From assembly GCA_027603945.1 (NCBI GenBank), contig JADIIU010000015.1, positions 62,001 to 126,000 on the forward strand: a DNA stretch of 64,000 nt, written 5' to 3'. Each line of letters starts with the position of its first letter. Positions within the stretch are counted from its first letter, which is position 1. Both the position numbers and the translations under genes were made by a program. The notes under the pieces were generated by a model. That model did no database searches. It was given only the letters and a program-made list of their open reading frames with translations, and was not told the origin of the DNA. The DNA comes from Terramyces sp. JEL0728 (lineage: Eukaryota > Chytridiomycota > Chytridiomycetes > Rhizophydiales > Terramycetaceae). Below, in pieces: positions 43,051 through 55,000 of this stretch.

Positions 43051-45194
43051 TTATTCCAATTCAGTGTCGATTGATTTTGATTTCAGGTGTCGTTTCGGTC
43101 GTTGAGTTAATAGTGTGTTTATACTGAGTTGCAATTCTTTCATCTATTGTCAAGTATGGTTACTCTAATAGCGGTTTCCTCGTCTTTAGTATCTAGCTCT
43201 TCATCTCGCTGTCTAATTTCGTCCTTGAGTCTTTGAATCAATGCTGATCTGGTTCCAACTTGCTTCTTTAGCTTTTCAATATCATCATGGTACTCTTTAA
43301 TAGCCTTTTCACTCGTTTTGTTTAGATTCAATAGTTCTGTTATTCTGTTAAGAAGCGATGATTCTTGAGCCCTGATTTCCTCCATCTTTGATCTTGTTTG
43401 ATTTACTTCATTCGACATTTTGATATTCTTTGTACTCAGCTCTGAAATCTCTTGTTGAAGGAGTCCTTTTTGCTCATAGTACTTTTTCAACTCTGCTTCC
43501 ATCTCCTTTCTGGTTTGTGACAGACTGAGGTTGCTGGTATGCAAATCGGCAACCAAAGATTCTTTTTGGGTTAAAAGTGTTTTCACTTGGCTTTCCAGCT
43601 CTTTTCTTTGCAGTTCCTAAATTAGAATGTGGCAACCTGTTCTTTTCTCACTCGCAACTCAATTTCCGATGCTTGATCCAACCAATGTTTCTTTTCATGC
43701 ATAAATCTTTGTTTTTGCAATTCCATTTCCTCTTCAATTTTGATTTTTTCCTGTTCAGCTGCTCGTAACTTGTCTTGTACCCGTTTTACCTTTTCAGCCA
43801 TTTCATTATCTTTAACGTCTTGCAGGTTCATCATTTTAGTATGGTGGGTAGCATCCAACCTTTGGAGTTTTTCTATTATTAAATAAGCGATACCTTCCCA
43901 GAGCTGGGCCAGGCTCCTTTCTTTGTCTTTAGCGCCTTGCAGTTCTTCCAATAGTATATGCTTGTCCTTTTTCAATAGCTGCACGTCCAATTCAGCTTTC
44001 TTATACTTTGCGTCCAATTCCAAATACCTGCCATTCGACTCTATTATAATCTGTTGGCTCTTGTCTTCTAGTTTCAGCCTTTTCTTTGTTAATTAGGTTT
44101 ACTTCTCTCTCGTTAACCAGGTCCCGCTGTAATTCTGCCATTTGTGATTGCACCTGAAGCCTTTCCTTGATTATATCTTCTTCAAATTGCTTTCTTTCGT
44201 TTTCCAATCGCTCCACTCTTACTTGTGATATTCTATATGCTTCCTGCATGCTATGTATTTCGTGGCTTGCCAACGATAGTTTATCAGAAAGGTTTTTCGA
44301 ATGGTAATCGGTCTTGCTCAACTTTTCTTCCAAGCTATGCATCGCCTCTTGATGAGAAGCACTGAGTGTGTGGATTGTAGTCGAAAGAGTTTCGGCATGC
44401 ACTTTGGTGTGGTAATCATGTTGCCATTTCTCTCTATTCTTTTCCAGCGATACACTCACACTTTTGTAAATGTCATCTGGGATTTCATTTCCTGCAAGTT
44501 CTATATCTTGAATAGTCCTATTCCATTTCAAAAGGTCGATAAACGAACGTCCGCCAACAATCCCGACATTGTTCCATCGCAAATCTATATTAAATGGCAC
44601 ATACCCAACTTTTTTAATGTTGTATTGTGTTTGAGGCTAACAGCAAGCGCTTGAGCTGAATGAGGTCCGATTTTGTTATTTCTCAAATCTAACAATGCCA
44701 GCGTTTCATTCATTGATAGAGCTTCGGCAATAGATTTGACACCAGTATCCCAAATCCCAATACAATTCCACTCAAGATACAAACATTCCAGTGAAGAGTT
44801 GACTTTGAGCATTTGTCCAAGCGCAATAGCACCGTCAGATCTAATACTGTTTCCTCGTAAATCTAAATAGTTTATGCTTGTATTGGTCTTCAAAGCCTGT
44901 GCAATTATGATACAACCTACATTAATTTCGTTTACCATCATCACCTAAAAAAGCATCTGCCAGTACTACTTTGGTGAAGAAAGAGTTGTTTGCTAACGCA
45001 GAGGTAAGCGCAGAACAAGACTTTAGTGTGAGCGATTGTCCAGACAGGTCCAATATTTCATACGTCTTTTTTGGTTTATTTGTACTACCTTCATTCTCCT
45101 TTAGCCGAGCTTGAATAATATTCATGATACTGGTTTGCGGTTCTATTGATAGCTCTGCACAGCTCTCCAAATAACAGTGTTGAAATTGCTGCAT
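43051..45194 (-). CDS. LRRC45: LRRC45-like centriole/centrosome linker protein
   Basis: 680 residues in six exons (human LRRC45 is about 670); introns 44917-44935, 44585-44604, 44006-44027 (22 nt), 43617-43636 and 43144-43163. N-terminal leucine-rich repeats of the RNI type (LDLRGNSIRSDGA, LYLEWNCIG, LALLDLRNNKIG, LDLRWNNVG) are followed from residue 230 by about 450 residues of coiled coil. The opening CAELSIEP...LDLSGQSLT matches the LRRC45 start. In animals it is a centrosome linker and ciliary component. The last intron is easy to miss: without it the frame ends 30 residues early at 43140. Confidence 0.85.
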
Positions 45195-45223
45195 TTAAAC
45201 AAGCAAACGCGTAAAATGAGAGT

Positions 45224-46667
45224 TTATTTTTTTGATTTTCGCTTTCGCAATATTCTGGTATTAGATTCAGTGTCATCAGTTTCAGTTACAAAGGATTTGT
45301 CTAGGATGTTGCTGATCTGTGACTCATCCATCTGTGGTTCAAGTAACTGTTCGTGAGGAGTTGTATTAGGCTCTGGTTCAGATGTAGCACTTGAGAGAGG
45401 TGCATCACTATTAGGTTCATCGACATTTGGCACTTGAGCAGCAGTTGCATCGTTAGTAAGATCAGAATTGGCAGCAATGGCATCGGCTGGTTGATTGGTC
45501 CTTTCGAAAATCCCGATAGTTCTAGGGTCTCCTACTGTCCGATATGGCTCATTAAACACCATAGAATCCTGTCGGTCTATTCCATCGAGAATGGATCCGT
45601 CAACGCTATTTGCACTCGCAACGCTTTCAGAGTACCTTCTATCATGGCCAGCTGTTTGCACCCTTCTTACCCCAAAGGAGAGCGCTTTTGCAGAAGGTTT
45701 CTTGACAGTTAAATGCTTGCACCCCATGCATCTAAATTCTATGTTAAAAACGAGTACTGGCTTCCAAATATTCTTCAGGCAAAACCAATCCATTATGCAT
45801 AAAACATTGCTCGCAAATTAAGGCGTATTTATGCTGCGGTCCTTCTGTATCACCAACTAGAACATCTAATGCTTTGTCAAACCAACTTTTAGATTCAACA
45901 TGAGACACTATATCAAGCTATATTTACCCTGCGGTGTTAGTGGTACTATAGACGGCTGGTTTAACCCTGGCGTTGAAGGAGTTGGGCCAATTGGGGTCTG
46001 ACTTTGTGTAAAGTTTGAACTCGGAATCTGTCTGACAGGCGTAACTTGTATTTGAGGAATTTGTTGCCCGGGGGTTTGAGGAAGCTGGTTTGGCATTGTC
46101 GCAGATGGTCTTTGTGCCAGATTGATGGGTTGTGCTGTAATTAATAAATATTACGTTGCTTTTTATCCTTCTTTGGAGTCTCATATCTTTCTATTAGGCC
46201 CTTGGTCATATAATATGAAGTCTTTTTCTTTAATTCTTCAATTTTCCCATGCTGCTGTTTCTGTAGTTCTTTTAGCGATTCAACTTGGTTATAGTGCAAC
46301 CTCAAATACCATTTCTGTAGTAGCAATCTTACTCCGTAGATACTATATTAACTGATTTTACATGAATGGCCCTGCAATTGCCAATCCAAGGATTATCGGC
46401 TGGCCAGTCAGCGATCCGGTTTTTGACACTACGAACAATACAAAGCAAATCGCAAAGTACGATAATATCGAATAAAATACCCAGGAATTCACAACTCGCT
46501 GTTTTGCTGAACTGATGGCTGATATTTGCAACTACTGTTTAGATTCAAGATACTTGAGCTTTTCTGATATCCTTGTCGATGTCCTCCAGTATGGTTTCAT
46601 AATCAATGTCTTCCTATTATGAGTTTATCCTGACCTTCTTTCTCAGCCATCCAAAGAGCGACACCAT
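45224..46667 (-). CDS. LNPK: Lunapark (ER three-way junction protein)
   Basis: 440 residues in seven exons; introns 46614-46634, 46532-46553 (22 nt), 46343-46361, 46135-46154, 45908-45927 and 45739-45757. N-terminus MVSLFGWLRKKEDIDYE matches the lunapark start, followed by a coiled segment, two hydrophobic hairpin helices (VFYSILSYFAICFVLFVV; IILGLAIAGPFIIYGV), a second coil and a Pro/Gln-rich linker. The lunapark zinc module follows: DKALDVLVGDTEG, YALICEQCFMHNGLVLPEE, then FRCMGCK (a Cys4 site). The C-terminal tail is acidic then basic (RKRKSKK). It stabilises three-way junctions of the tubular ER. Six introns all join in phase. Confidence 0.95.
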
Positions 46668-47644
46668 TTTTAAGAGTGGGAAAAACAAGAAATTTATACA
46701 CATGGAATTGGGGTTGCGCTACGAACATGACTAGATTGCGGATAGCGAGAATGCGTTCCGTATTCAAACAAATTTGGAGAGCATTTATCGCTGACAAGCA
46801 ATTGGTACCAGAGTTTGTTGGATTTGAAATATGGATCGAACCTTTAGGTGCTTCTAGATTATTGCTCCTGAACATTGTGTGCCAACTAGGCAAATTCAGG
46901 CTCCAATGAATTACGCAATAATACCATCAGTTGCCAATATGCAGTCACTCTAAGAATAGCGGATGGAATGGCCCAATGTTTATCCAGCTTGATAGACGAG
47001 TTACGCTCATGTTTAACCGAAATTGTGGAAGCTCAATACCAGTCTACTTGTCAATAGTGTCAAATGATGGAGTATTACAAAACGGAGTTTATCGCAAAGG
47101 CATTGATGAACTGACAATTTTGATGTTTGGACAACCCATGTGCAAGTACCAGTTGCCTGGAGACCATAATCACAAGTCAATAAAATTTGCAAATATACAA
47201 GGCAGCATTGGACCAACGATATCTCCCATCTTTGGTATACTAAGAATTACATCATTGCCGATTGATCGAGCCTGCGAATAAGCAGAATCAAATAGAAGCC
47301 ATTGAGTTGGGATCAAAGCACAATCCCGAAATTTCATTCCAATTCCTAGTTCGGAGACTTCCTTGGACGCTTCCGGTAAACTATTCTTTTTTATTGCAAT
47401 TCAGATTCACTAGATCTCCCAATCTCCAGTTGCACTGAAATATAATCAAGGAGTGTTCTTGGTATATTATTAATCCACAAGGCGATAGCACCTCGCAGCC
47501 GATAAGATAGATTATGAACACTCTTCCGCGAAATCTCCCATCACTTCCAGAAACGCGGATTTTTCAGCCAATCAAATTGCTTGAGAGGATCCAAATCCTT
47601 GCCCAACCTGTGGAAAAATAACTTGCAAAAAATTAAATCAAAAA
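46668..47644 (+). other. Unresolved segment with interrupted coding signal
   Basis: 977 bp with several partial plus-strand frames but no clean gene model. The best is 46931-47234 (WNGPMFIQLDRRVTLMF, then VYLSIVSNDGVLQNGVYRKG). It extends coherently on both sides only if 16 nt (46944-46959) and 10 nt (47235-47244) are skipped; both begin GT and end AG but are shorter than any other intron here. A typical 20-nt intron candidate lies at 47462-47481. It may be a fast-evolving gene, a decaying gene, or sequence errors. No family recognised. Confidence 0.3.
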
Positions 47645-48589
47645 ATGTGTCAAGACAATGATGATTATGAATCGCTTCCTACTACCAGTCTAGCGCTTAA
47701 TATGGTTGCTGGAGCAGTCGCCGGAATTACTGAACACACTGTAACATATCCATTCGATGTTCTAAAAACCAGAATGCAATTTCAACACTCGATATATCAA
47801 ACTGTTACCCAATCAATGAGTAGAATTTACACTACAGAAGGGCTTTCTTCTTTATGGAGAGGGATTAATTCTGTAATTTTGGGTGCTGGTCCAGCCCATG
47901 CTCTGTATTTTGGAACCTATGAAATAGGAAAGAAGGTATTCAGACCGTTTGACAAATCTGAAGATCATCATTTGGTTCATGGTACTTGATTATTAATTAT
48001 AGCTGGTGCCGGTGCTTTGGCTACTATTGCCCATGATGGGTTCAATACTCCATTTGATGTGGTGAAACAGAGAATGCAAATCAGCACACAGTACAGGGGA
48101 ATTTATGACTGCGCTTCCACTGTTTACAGAGCAGAAGGAATTAATGCATTTTACATCTCATTCCCTACTACTCTAATGATGAACATTCCATTCCAAATGA
48201 TACAATTCACTACATACGAATACATGTGCAAAAGACTGAACCCTACCGATACGTATAACCCGCTAAGTCATTGCATGTCCGGCGCCTGTGCTGGTGCAGC
48301 TGCTGCATTCTTTACAAATCCGCTTGATGTCGCTAAAACTGCATTGCAAACCAGAGGGTTGGCAACAGGAAGATTCCGCAACGTCACTGGGTTATTTGAT
48401 TCCTTTAAATTAATTTATCAAAGAGACGGGATGGTTGGATTTGCAAGGGGGACCCAAGCAAGAATGTTGTCGCACATTCCTTCCACTGCTGTTGCGTGGA
48501 CAACTGTAATTTTTAACTAACCATAGTATGAATTCTTGAAAATGTTTTTAACTTCCCCTAAAATGATTACAGCAGAAGTTAGCATATAA
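47645..48589 (+). CDS. Mitoferrin-type mitochondrial iron carrier
   Basis: 300 residues in three exons (introns 47982-48002 and 48506-48526, both 21 nt with in-frame stops). Three tandem carrier repeats, each with the PxD/ExxK signature (YPFDVLKTRMQ, TPFDVVKQRMQ, NPLDVAKTALQTRG). Mitoferrin/MRS3 features are GAGPAHALYFGTYE, a HDGFNTPFDVVKQRMQ-type second repeat and IPSTAVAWTTYEF at the end. It probably imports Fe2+ across the inner membrane for heme and Fe-S synthesis. A general SLC25 carrier is the fallback. Confidence 0.93.
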
Positions 48590-49072
48590 TAAACAATCTG
48601 TAATTTTTAGTCCTTTTCATTGTCCCAGACACACCAAATTCAAGAGAACCTGGCAAGACTATGCTGAACAAGGCGCTTCTGAATTCCAGACAACTGCTAT
48701 TGGGTTTCCATGGCCGCGCAGTTTGATCACCTATTGATATTTGTCAAGTCCGGTGTCCGACTATTTATATTCCAACAGACTGTTCAAGTCCAGCATCTGA
48801 TTGTGTTTCAGCTCGTGGCACTTGGTTGGCAATTTATGGTGATTCTCGCGGTTAATCACTATTACTCACTCCAATATTCGTATGGTAGAAATAATTTCAA
48901 GTATGTTTCACCATATTACAAGTTACTCTTTAACATACAATTGTATGTCCGCAGATTGGTTGATCATTTGCTACTTTTGAGGCTTCAATCACTGAATGTC
49001 TGTGTCTGGCCGTTGAAAAAAGTTTCCACCGTGAACGGATTGATCACAGCAATATCTGTTCGAATATAACGA
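48590..49072 (+). other. Intergenic region with decayed-looking coding fragments
   Basis: 483 bp. Two fragments look protein-like in different frames: 48611-48731 (CPRHTKFKRTWQDYAEQG...) and about 48735-48850, Cys-rich with TWLAIYGDSR, which recalls GDS-type esterases. They are separated by stops and no 19-23 nt intron connects them. A 119-codon frame 48710-49069 overlaps but is hydrophobic without features. A pseudogene is the simplest reading. Confidence 0.3.
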
Positions 49073-52000
49073 ATGTTTTCATTTTTTAAAAAGATTGTCC
49101 CTCAGCAACCTCTACCCCAGAGTGAAAATCGAAATGCGGAGCAGAATTCTTTTTCCAACGACCAAATAGAAATGGAAAAAGAACCTCATGTACTAGTCAA
49201 ATGCATCCTCAAAGAAAACCAGGAATTAAAAATTATAGACAACCAGATAAGAGTCAACAATAAATTCACTTTTGTGCTCGATGGGTTCGTTGCAGTGGAA
49301 GAATTGCAGACTTTCAAGAATCTAGTCATTCTAGAGTCGGAAGAGTTTGATTCCATTGCAGAAATACTGAATGCCTCAAACACGCTTGTGTTGAGGGATA
49401 AGCCCAATACGAAAATGTTCTGCTTCAACAACACATTAGGGTTTGACTTGATATCACTGGAAAACGAATTCAGCACATACGACGTCTCTTTGGAGCAGAA
49501 ACTGGAACTATATTCCCTGTACAAAGCAAAATATTCCGAATACCACTTTGGCTTGACAAGCAGTGAACAGACTATTGTCAAACTAAATATACTGCCAATT
49601 AAGCATTCTAGCTGCTTGTCTATTTTGGAATTTATGGAAATTTACCATTCGGAAATACATGACTTGTTCCTAACAAAGCTCGCAGGAACATTGCCAAAGT
49701 ACTGATTTGCTAATGTTAGAAATGATTTGGTTGTAGTGCTGCGTATAAGTCAAGATTCGTACCGACTATCTGAAACTCTCCACTTGCTTGAAATCGGCCA
49801 ACGAATCCGGCTTGGCTATTTAGGGTTCGACAAATTGGAAATGGAAGAGAATTACGGTATGGATACATCAAAATATCTCTTGGGGCGATCAAGCAGAATG
49901 TCTGAATACTTTGATATACCGGAATTCACTCCGGACAGTCTAGATGAGCTGCATTCTAGAATTTTAGAGAAAGTGAATAAAGAACAGGAAATCGCAGATG
50001 AGCAGGAAGTGGAACACACAGTAAATAATCCATTGCTTGATCCAAGTTATATGGCTATGGACGAATCATTGGAACTGCCACTTAAAGACACTTCATATCC
50101 AAAGCTACTTTCCATCAATCACGATTCTGTTATTCACGACTATGAACCAAATTCTGAAATTTTACTGCAAGAGACTCTGCCAAGATCATTAAATGCTGAT
50201 TTGAAAGCCGAGAATGAACGCTTAGTAAGCCAAGTTCAGTATCTCAAGAATGAACTGTTACTATTCAAAAGCAGTGTTGTAGAGAATGCCCTCAAATCCA
50301 CCTCGCATTCTACTTTTGATGATGTGTCCGATTTGACTATTGAAAGTACCAAAGACTACAGTAGACTGGAACTGGAATTGGCACTGCAGGAAATGACTAG
50401 AGTGGCAAAGCATTTCATGAACAAAAGCGATGATCAGTCAATTGCCGATCAAGAAATCCACAAAAATGTCACTGCTGTCCCAGTTACCGAGGTTTCAATG
50501 ACCGACCTTCAAGCGCAAAACAAACACTTGTCGGTCGCCTTAGAAGCAAAGAGCAAGGCTAGTCTTGATCTGGAAAACAAGATTAGAATCATGCGTGACA
50601 AGTATCATGCAAAGGATGCTGAATTCGAAAAGGAACGATTGCACAACGAAAAACAAAAAATGAAAATGGACAGAGCTTTGGAAAATATTAAACAACTACA
50701 AGATCAATTAATTATCCAAAATACGAATGCTTCTATTTCAGTTGAAACTGTTCTCGTTCCAAATGATTTCCATAGCCCTGACACCACCCAAGAAATCACA
50801 GATTTTGTAGATTTACAAAGAACTTTTGAAGAAGCTTGTCTGGAGCATCAAATAAAAGAACAGCAGGTGTTCATCATCAACCAGTGGCTAGTCGCAGATT
50901 CCATGATTACTGCTTCAAAGTATGCCAACAATATTCAGCAGTGTGAACAACTTGCATCGGAAAACACCAAGTGGTACAACGAAAACGTAGTCTTGAATGA
51001 AAAGGTGCAAGCACTGGAAATTCAAAATGTCCATCTTGAACAATCACAAGCAAGTATGTCCAAGACTGTCGAGAACTACAAAGAAGCTTTCCGTGCATTA
51101 AAGGAAAAGGAAAATTCAGTGGTTGGATCGAGAGATGTCGTGTCAAGAATCCCAGTATCTCGATTTACAAATGGAAGAAACAGCCCTACTTTATCCAATG
51201 TATCTGAAGATAGCGTATCAGTATTGACAGTTGCTAGTGCACCTGCCTATTACAAAACTCCCAAAATGCAAGAAAGAATTGCAGAAAGAGTTCGCACATT
51301 TACCGAAATATCAGACAGAATAAGGGATACAAATATCCCTGTTCCAAAACACAGGGAGCGCCATTCTTTAGATTCTGGAATGATATCCAGAACACAGAAT
51401 CTTGTCCAACAGAAACATTTCCAAGATCAGCTTACTCATGAATGGGTTAGCAGGGAATCAGAGAATATCGCCGACCAATTATACATTGCAAAAGCAACAA
51501 TTCAAGCTCTGGAACAAAAAATTGTTGCTGCATCCAAAGAAATAACCGAACTCAAAGAACTAGGAGTGAGAAGTACACAAAGCGCTGAAGAATTAAACGA
51601 CTTGACCAATCTCAATCAAGAAAACCAACAAAAAATTGAGTTTCTGCAAAGCGAAATCAAACGATTAGAGTCTGAACTTTATGCTGAACGCAAAGTAAGT
51701 TCCGACTAATGTAGATTAAACGAGAACTTGAAGAGCATTTGACTATTTTCGAAAAGGAAATGATGGCAGTTTTAGAAAAGCAAGTAAAGTCTATCGAGTG
51801 TCAAACTGATGAATCCGATTTGCCAAGGCTGGAGGTTATGTCAAGAGAGACTCAGATTGCTATCCCTTGTGTTGAAGTAGAAGCACAGACAGATCCTGAT
51901 AAACTGCTTAATGAATTGGAAATGCAAAAAGTTCGCTACCAAAATGAGTTACAAAGTTTGGCTGATCTTGAAGCAATCAACAAACAGATGCTAGTTAGTG

Positions 52001-55000
52001 CCAATCAGCGATTTGACTTGGAAAGAACGAATTTGCAAGAGCAAGTCCATGTGTTGACTGTTGAGTGCGACAGCTCGCGAAAGGTATTCTTTCTCTAAAC
52101 TAGAAAATTGATAATCTGACAAACGATCGTGTTAAATTGCAAGAAAAGTATGATGTTTTATTTGCTAAAAATCACATTCATGATAATGTCCGTTCTGTTG
52201 AAATTGCACCTGAAGAAATTAGTGATCAAGAGGATGAAAACCAATCGTTGCTTGGCACTAGAGACTTGGTCCCAGTAAAAGACGATTCCAAATCAGTCAG
52301 CGATGGACAGTTAAAACAGCTTGAGCAACGATTAGCAGTTGCGAATAATAATCAATTTGAACTGAAATCAAAGGTCGCCGAATTGGAAAAAGTAAGAAAT
52401 CGTTAATGTAGAAACTTGATGCAAATGCTCAAGAGTATGAAAAGGAAAGAAACGGATTGTTACAAGCAACTGCAGGGTTGAATGCAAAGAATGACAGACT
52501 GGATCAAAAATTATCTCAGGTTGAACAGAATTACCAAAAGTACCTAGATGAAACTCAACCGCGATTGAAAAACATGAAATACGATCTTGATAGTCTACGA
52601 GAAGTTTACTCGGAAACTAAAGGATTGTTGGACAATACTAAAGATGATTTGGAGGTTTTGATGGTCGAAAATAGCAGTTTAAAGTTGAAATATGCAGAAT
52701 TAGAAGCTGTAAATGGCCACCAGAGATCTACCCTCAGCGATTTAGACACAGAACTAGAAATTTGTTATCAAAAAATCAAAAATTTAGAAAAGGATCTGAA
52801 AAACGCTACAACTAGTATCGATTCTCTTCAATTGATGATTGCTAGTCAAAATTATCAGGATCAGATATCTGCTTTAAAATCAGAGCTGCAAAAGTGTCAA
52901 TCAGACTATAACCAAGCCATTGTGCTTTCTCACTGGAATCTTGGACATGCGCAAATACAGGCTAGCGAGGTGCACGACACGACCACTGTCAAAGCAGCCC
53001 AGGCGTCAGAATCAAGTGACTTTATTCGAAAGCAGAGGCAATTAGGTGTTGACTATACACATGATGATAACGTCGCACCAGATATGTTGGTTGAACGTCC
53101 ACTTTCAAGGGCATTGACAAGCACCGGTGACAATGAAACATCTTATGTGACTGCAGATAGCGGTGTATTGGATAGCCAAGTTGGTCTCCAAGAGAAAATC
53201 GATGTGCTGCAGGAGCAAATTCAAGCATTGCATGTTGCAAACTCTAAACTGGACCAAGAAATTATAAACTCAAATTGGTTACTGGGTGAAATTGGCATCC
53301 AAAATGTCCGGTATAATGAACAGGAAGCGCTCGTGAATGATTTGAAACCCCAAACAGATGGCTTGAAGCAACTTTTGGCAAGTAGAATGGACTCGATAAC
53401 TAACTTGAAAAACAAACTCTCACAGAAAGAGGTTGCATTTGCTTGGAATTTTGCCCAACATATTATTGATAACAACAGACAGGTTTGCAGTGCTCAAAAG
53501 GAGTTGGATGACGCTCTTGTTCAAAAAGAAAATGATTTTGCGCTCCTTGCAGCCATTGCATTCGTTTTCATTTCATTGGTTTTTGGAACTCAATCTGGGG
53601 TTAATGCACCAGAACCAAGACCTAGAAACAACCAAGAAGTTACACTGAAAGCGAATGATGACCAGATTTTGATTGAAAAATTGTGGAATTTGGGAGAAAG
53701 AGGTATTATGATGCAGAAACTTACTCTGCTTCAAAACAACTTTGATAGATTGTCGGCAATTCATGGTGTGGCCAAAAGAGATATTGAAGCAGATACGCAT
53801 TCGACTGAAGAATTAAAGAAGAATCAACCAAAGATTCAAGAGCTTGATGGCCAGGCTAAAGAACAGAATAATGATACGCGAATTCTTGACTCTGTAGAGC
53901 AATATATATTGGATATGGAATCTAAAATGGAATCCCTTGAACTTTCAGTTGAAAAATATCATCATTTGAAAGCAACAGAGAAGGAAGATTTCAATTCAAT
54001 TGTTCATTTGCTCAATATTTTGGAAAAGAGTCTATCAGTAGATAATTTTAAAGTAAACAGCACTGTTCCTGGCCGTATTGCGATTATTATCAACGAAATA
54101 GAACGAAAGAAGATGAAATTGGAAGATTCAAGCAAAATACTAGAGGAAGAACTCTCTCGTCGTACTAGCATGCTAGACCTGTCAGAAAATAAATACATGG
54201 ATGTGTGTGCGAAATACGACAAGGTAATTTCTGACCAGGATAGCTCTTTTAGTCAGCTTTATATAACGAATATTTGGAACTTGGCAAGTGTGGAAATTCT
54301 GAATAGCCAAATTGTAGAAAATGGCAATAATCGCTCGACTTTAGAAAAGCAACGGGAATCTCTTGATAAGGAACTGGCTGACACTATTTCTGCATATGAA
54401 TCATATATTCTCCAACACAAACAAAGTAGCGATCAACAAGAACAAATTATGCGGGCAAATAGTGAAATCCTGAATAGTTGGAATCAAGCCTCTACTCTAA
54501 TACTGAACAGTCGTGGCAAAGAGTACGCAACAAATATTGCACACAGTGAAAATACTGCAAGAGACCTGGTTGATACTAGACACAACCAAAACACTTCAAG
54601 AGATACCTTGCTGATTGACTCAAAAGATATGGATCAACTGCACATTATTAATTGTTGGAACCAATGCTGCATTGAAATCCTTAATCAGAAAATAGCTGAA
54701 CTCTCGAAAAAGAATGACCATCTGCATGAAACCAAGATTGCAGCAGATTATGAATTATCAAAACACCAAAAATTATCAAAAGACATGTCCAAAAAACATC
54801 AAGACCTGATTATTCATTACCAGACAGTAGCGTTGGTGAAAGATAAAGATATTTCCCAGCAATATATACAGAGTATTTGGCAACAAGCCAGCTTGGAGAT
54901 TCTTAGACAGGAATTTCATGCGCTGTCGAATGAAAATTCCGCCAGTTTAGCTTCGGATTTAGGGCAGCCATCAAGCACTGATGAAGTTCAAACTGCAGAA

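Noticed and set aside
44029..44047. AG-AG or GC-AG intron in LRRC45
   Set aside because: A canonical 22-nt GT-AG intron at 44006-44027 gives the same frame change without a non-canonical splice site.
44301..44654. 117-codon plus-strand frame
   Set aside because: Antisense to the LRRC45-like coiled coil and leucine-rich repeats.
52992..53240. Minus-strand frame and a hydrophobic plus-strand stretch near 53538 as a membrane segment
   Set aside because: The minus frame is a shadow. The short hydrophobic patch (AAIAFVFISLVFG) lies inside a coiled coil without other membrane features and was not called as a transmembrane helix.
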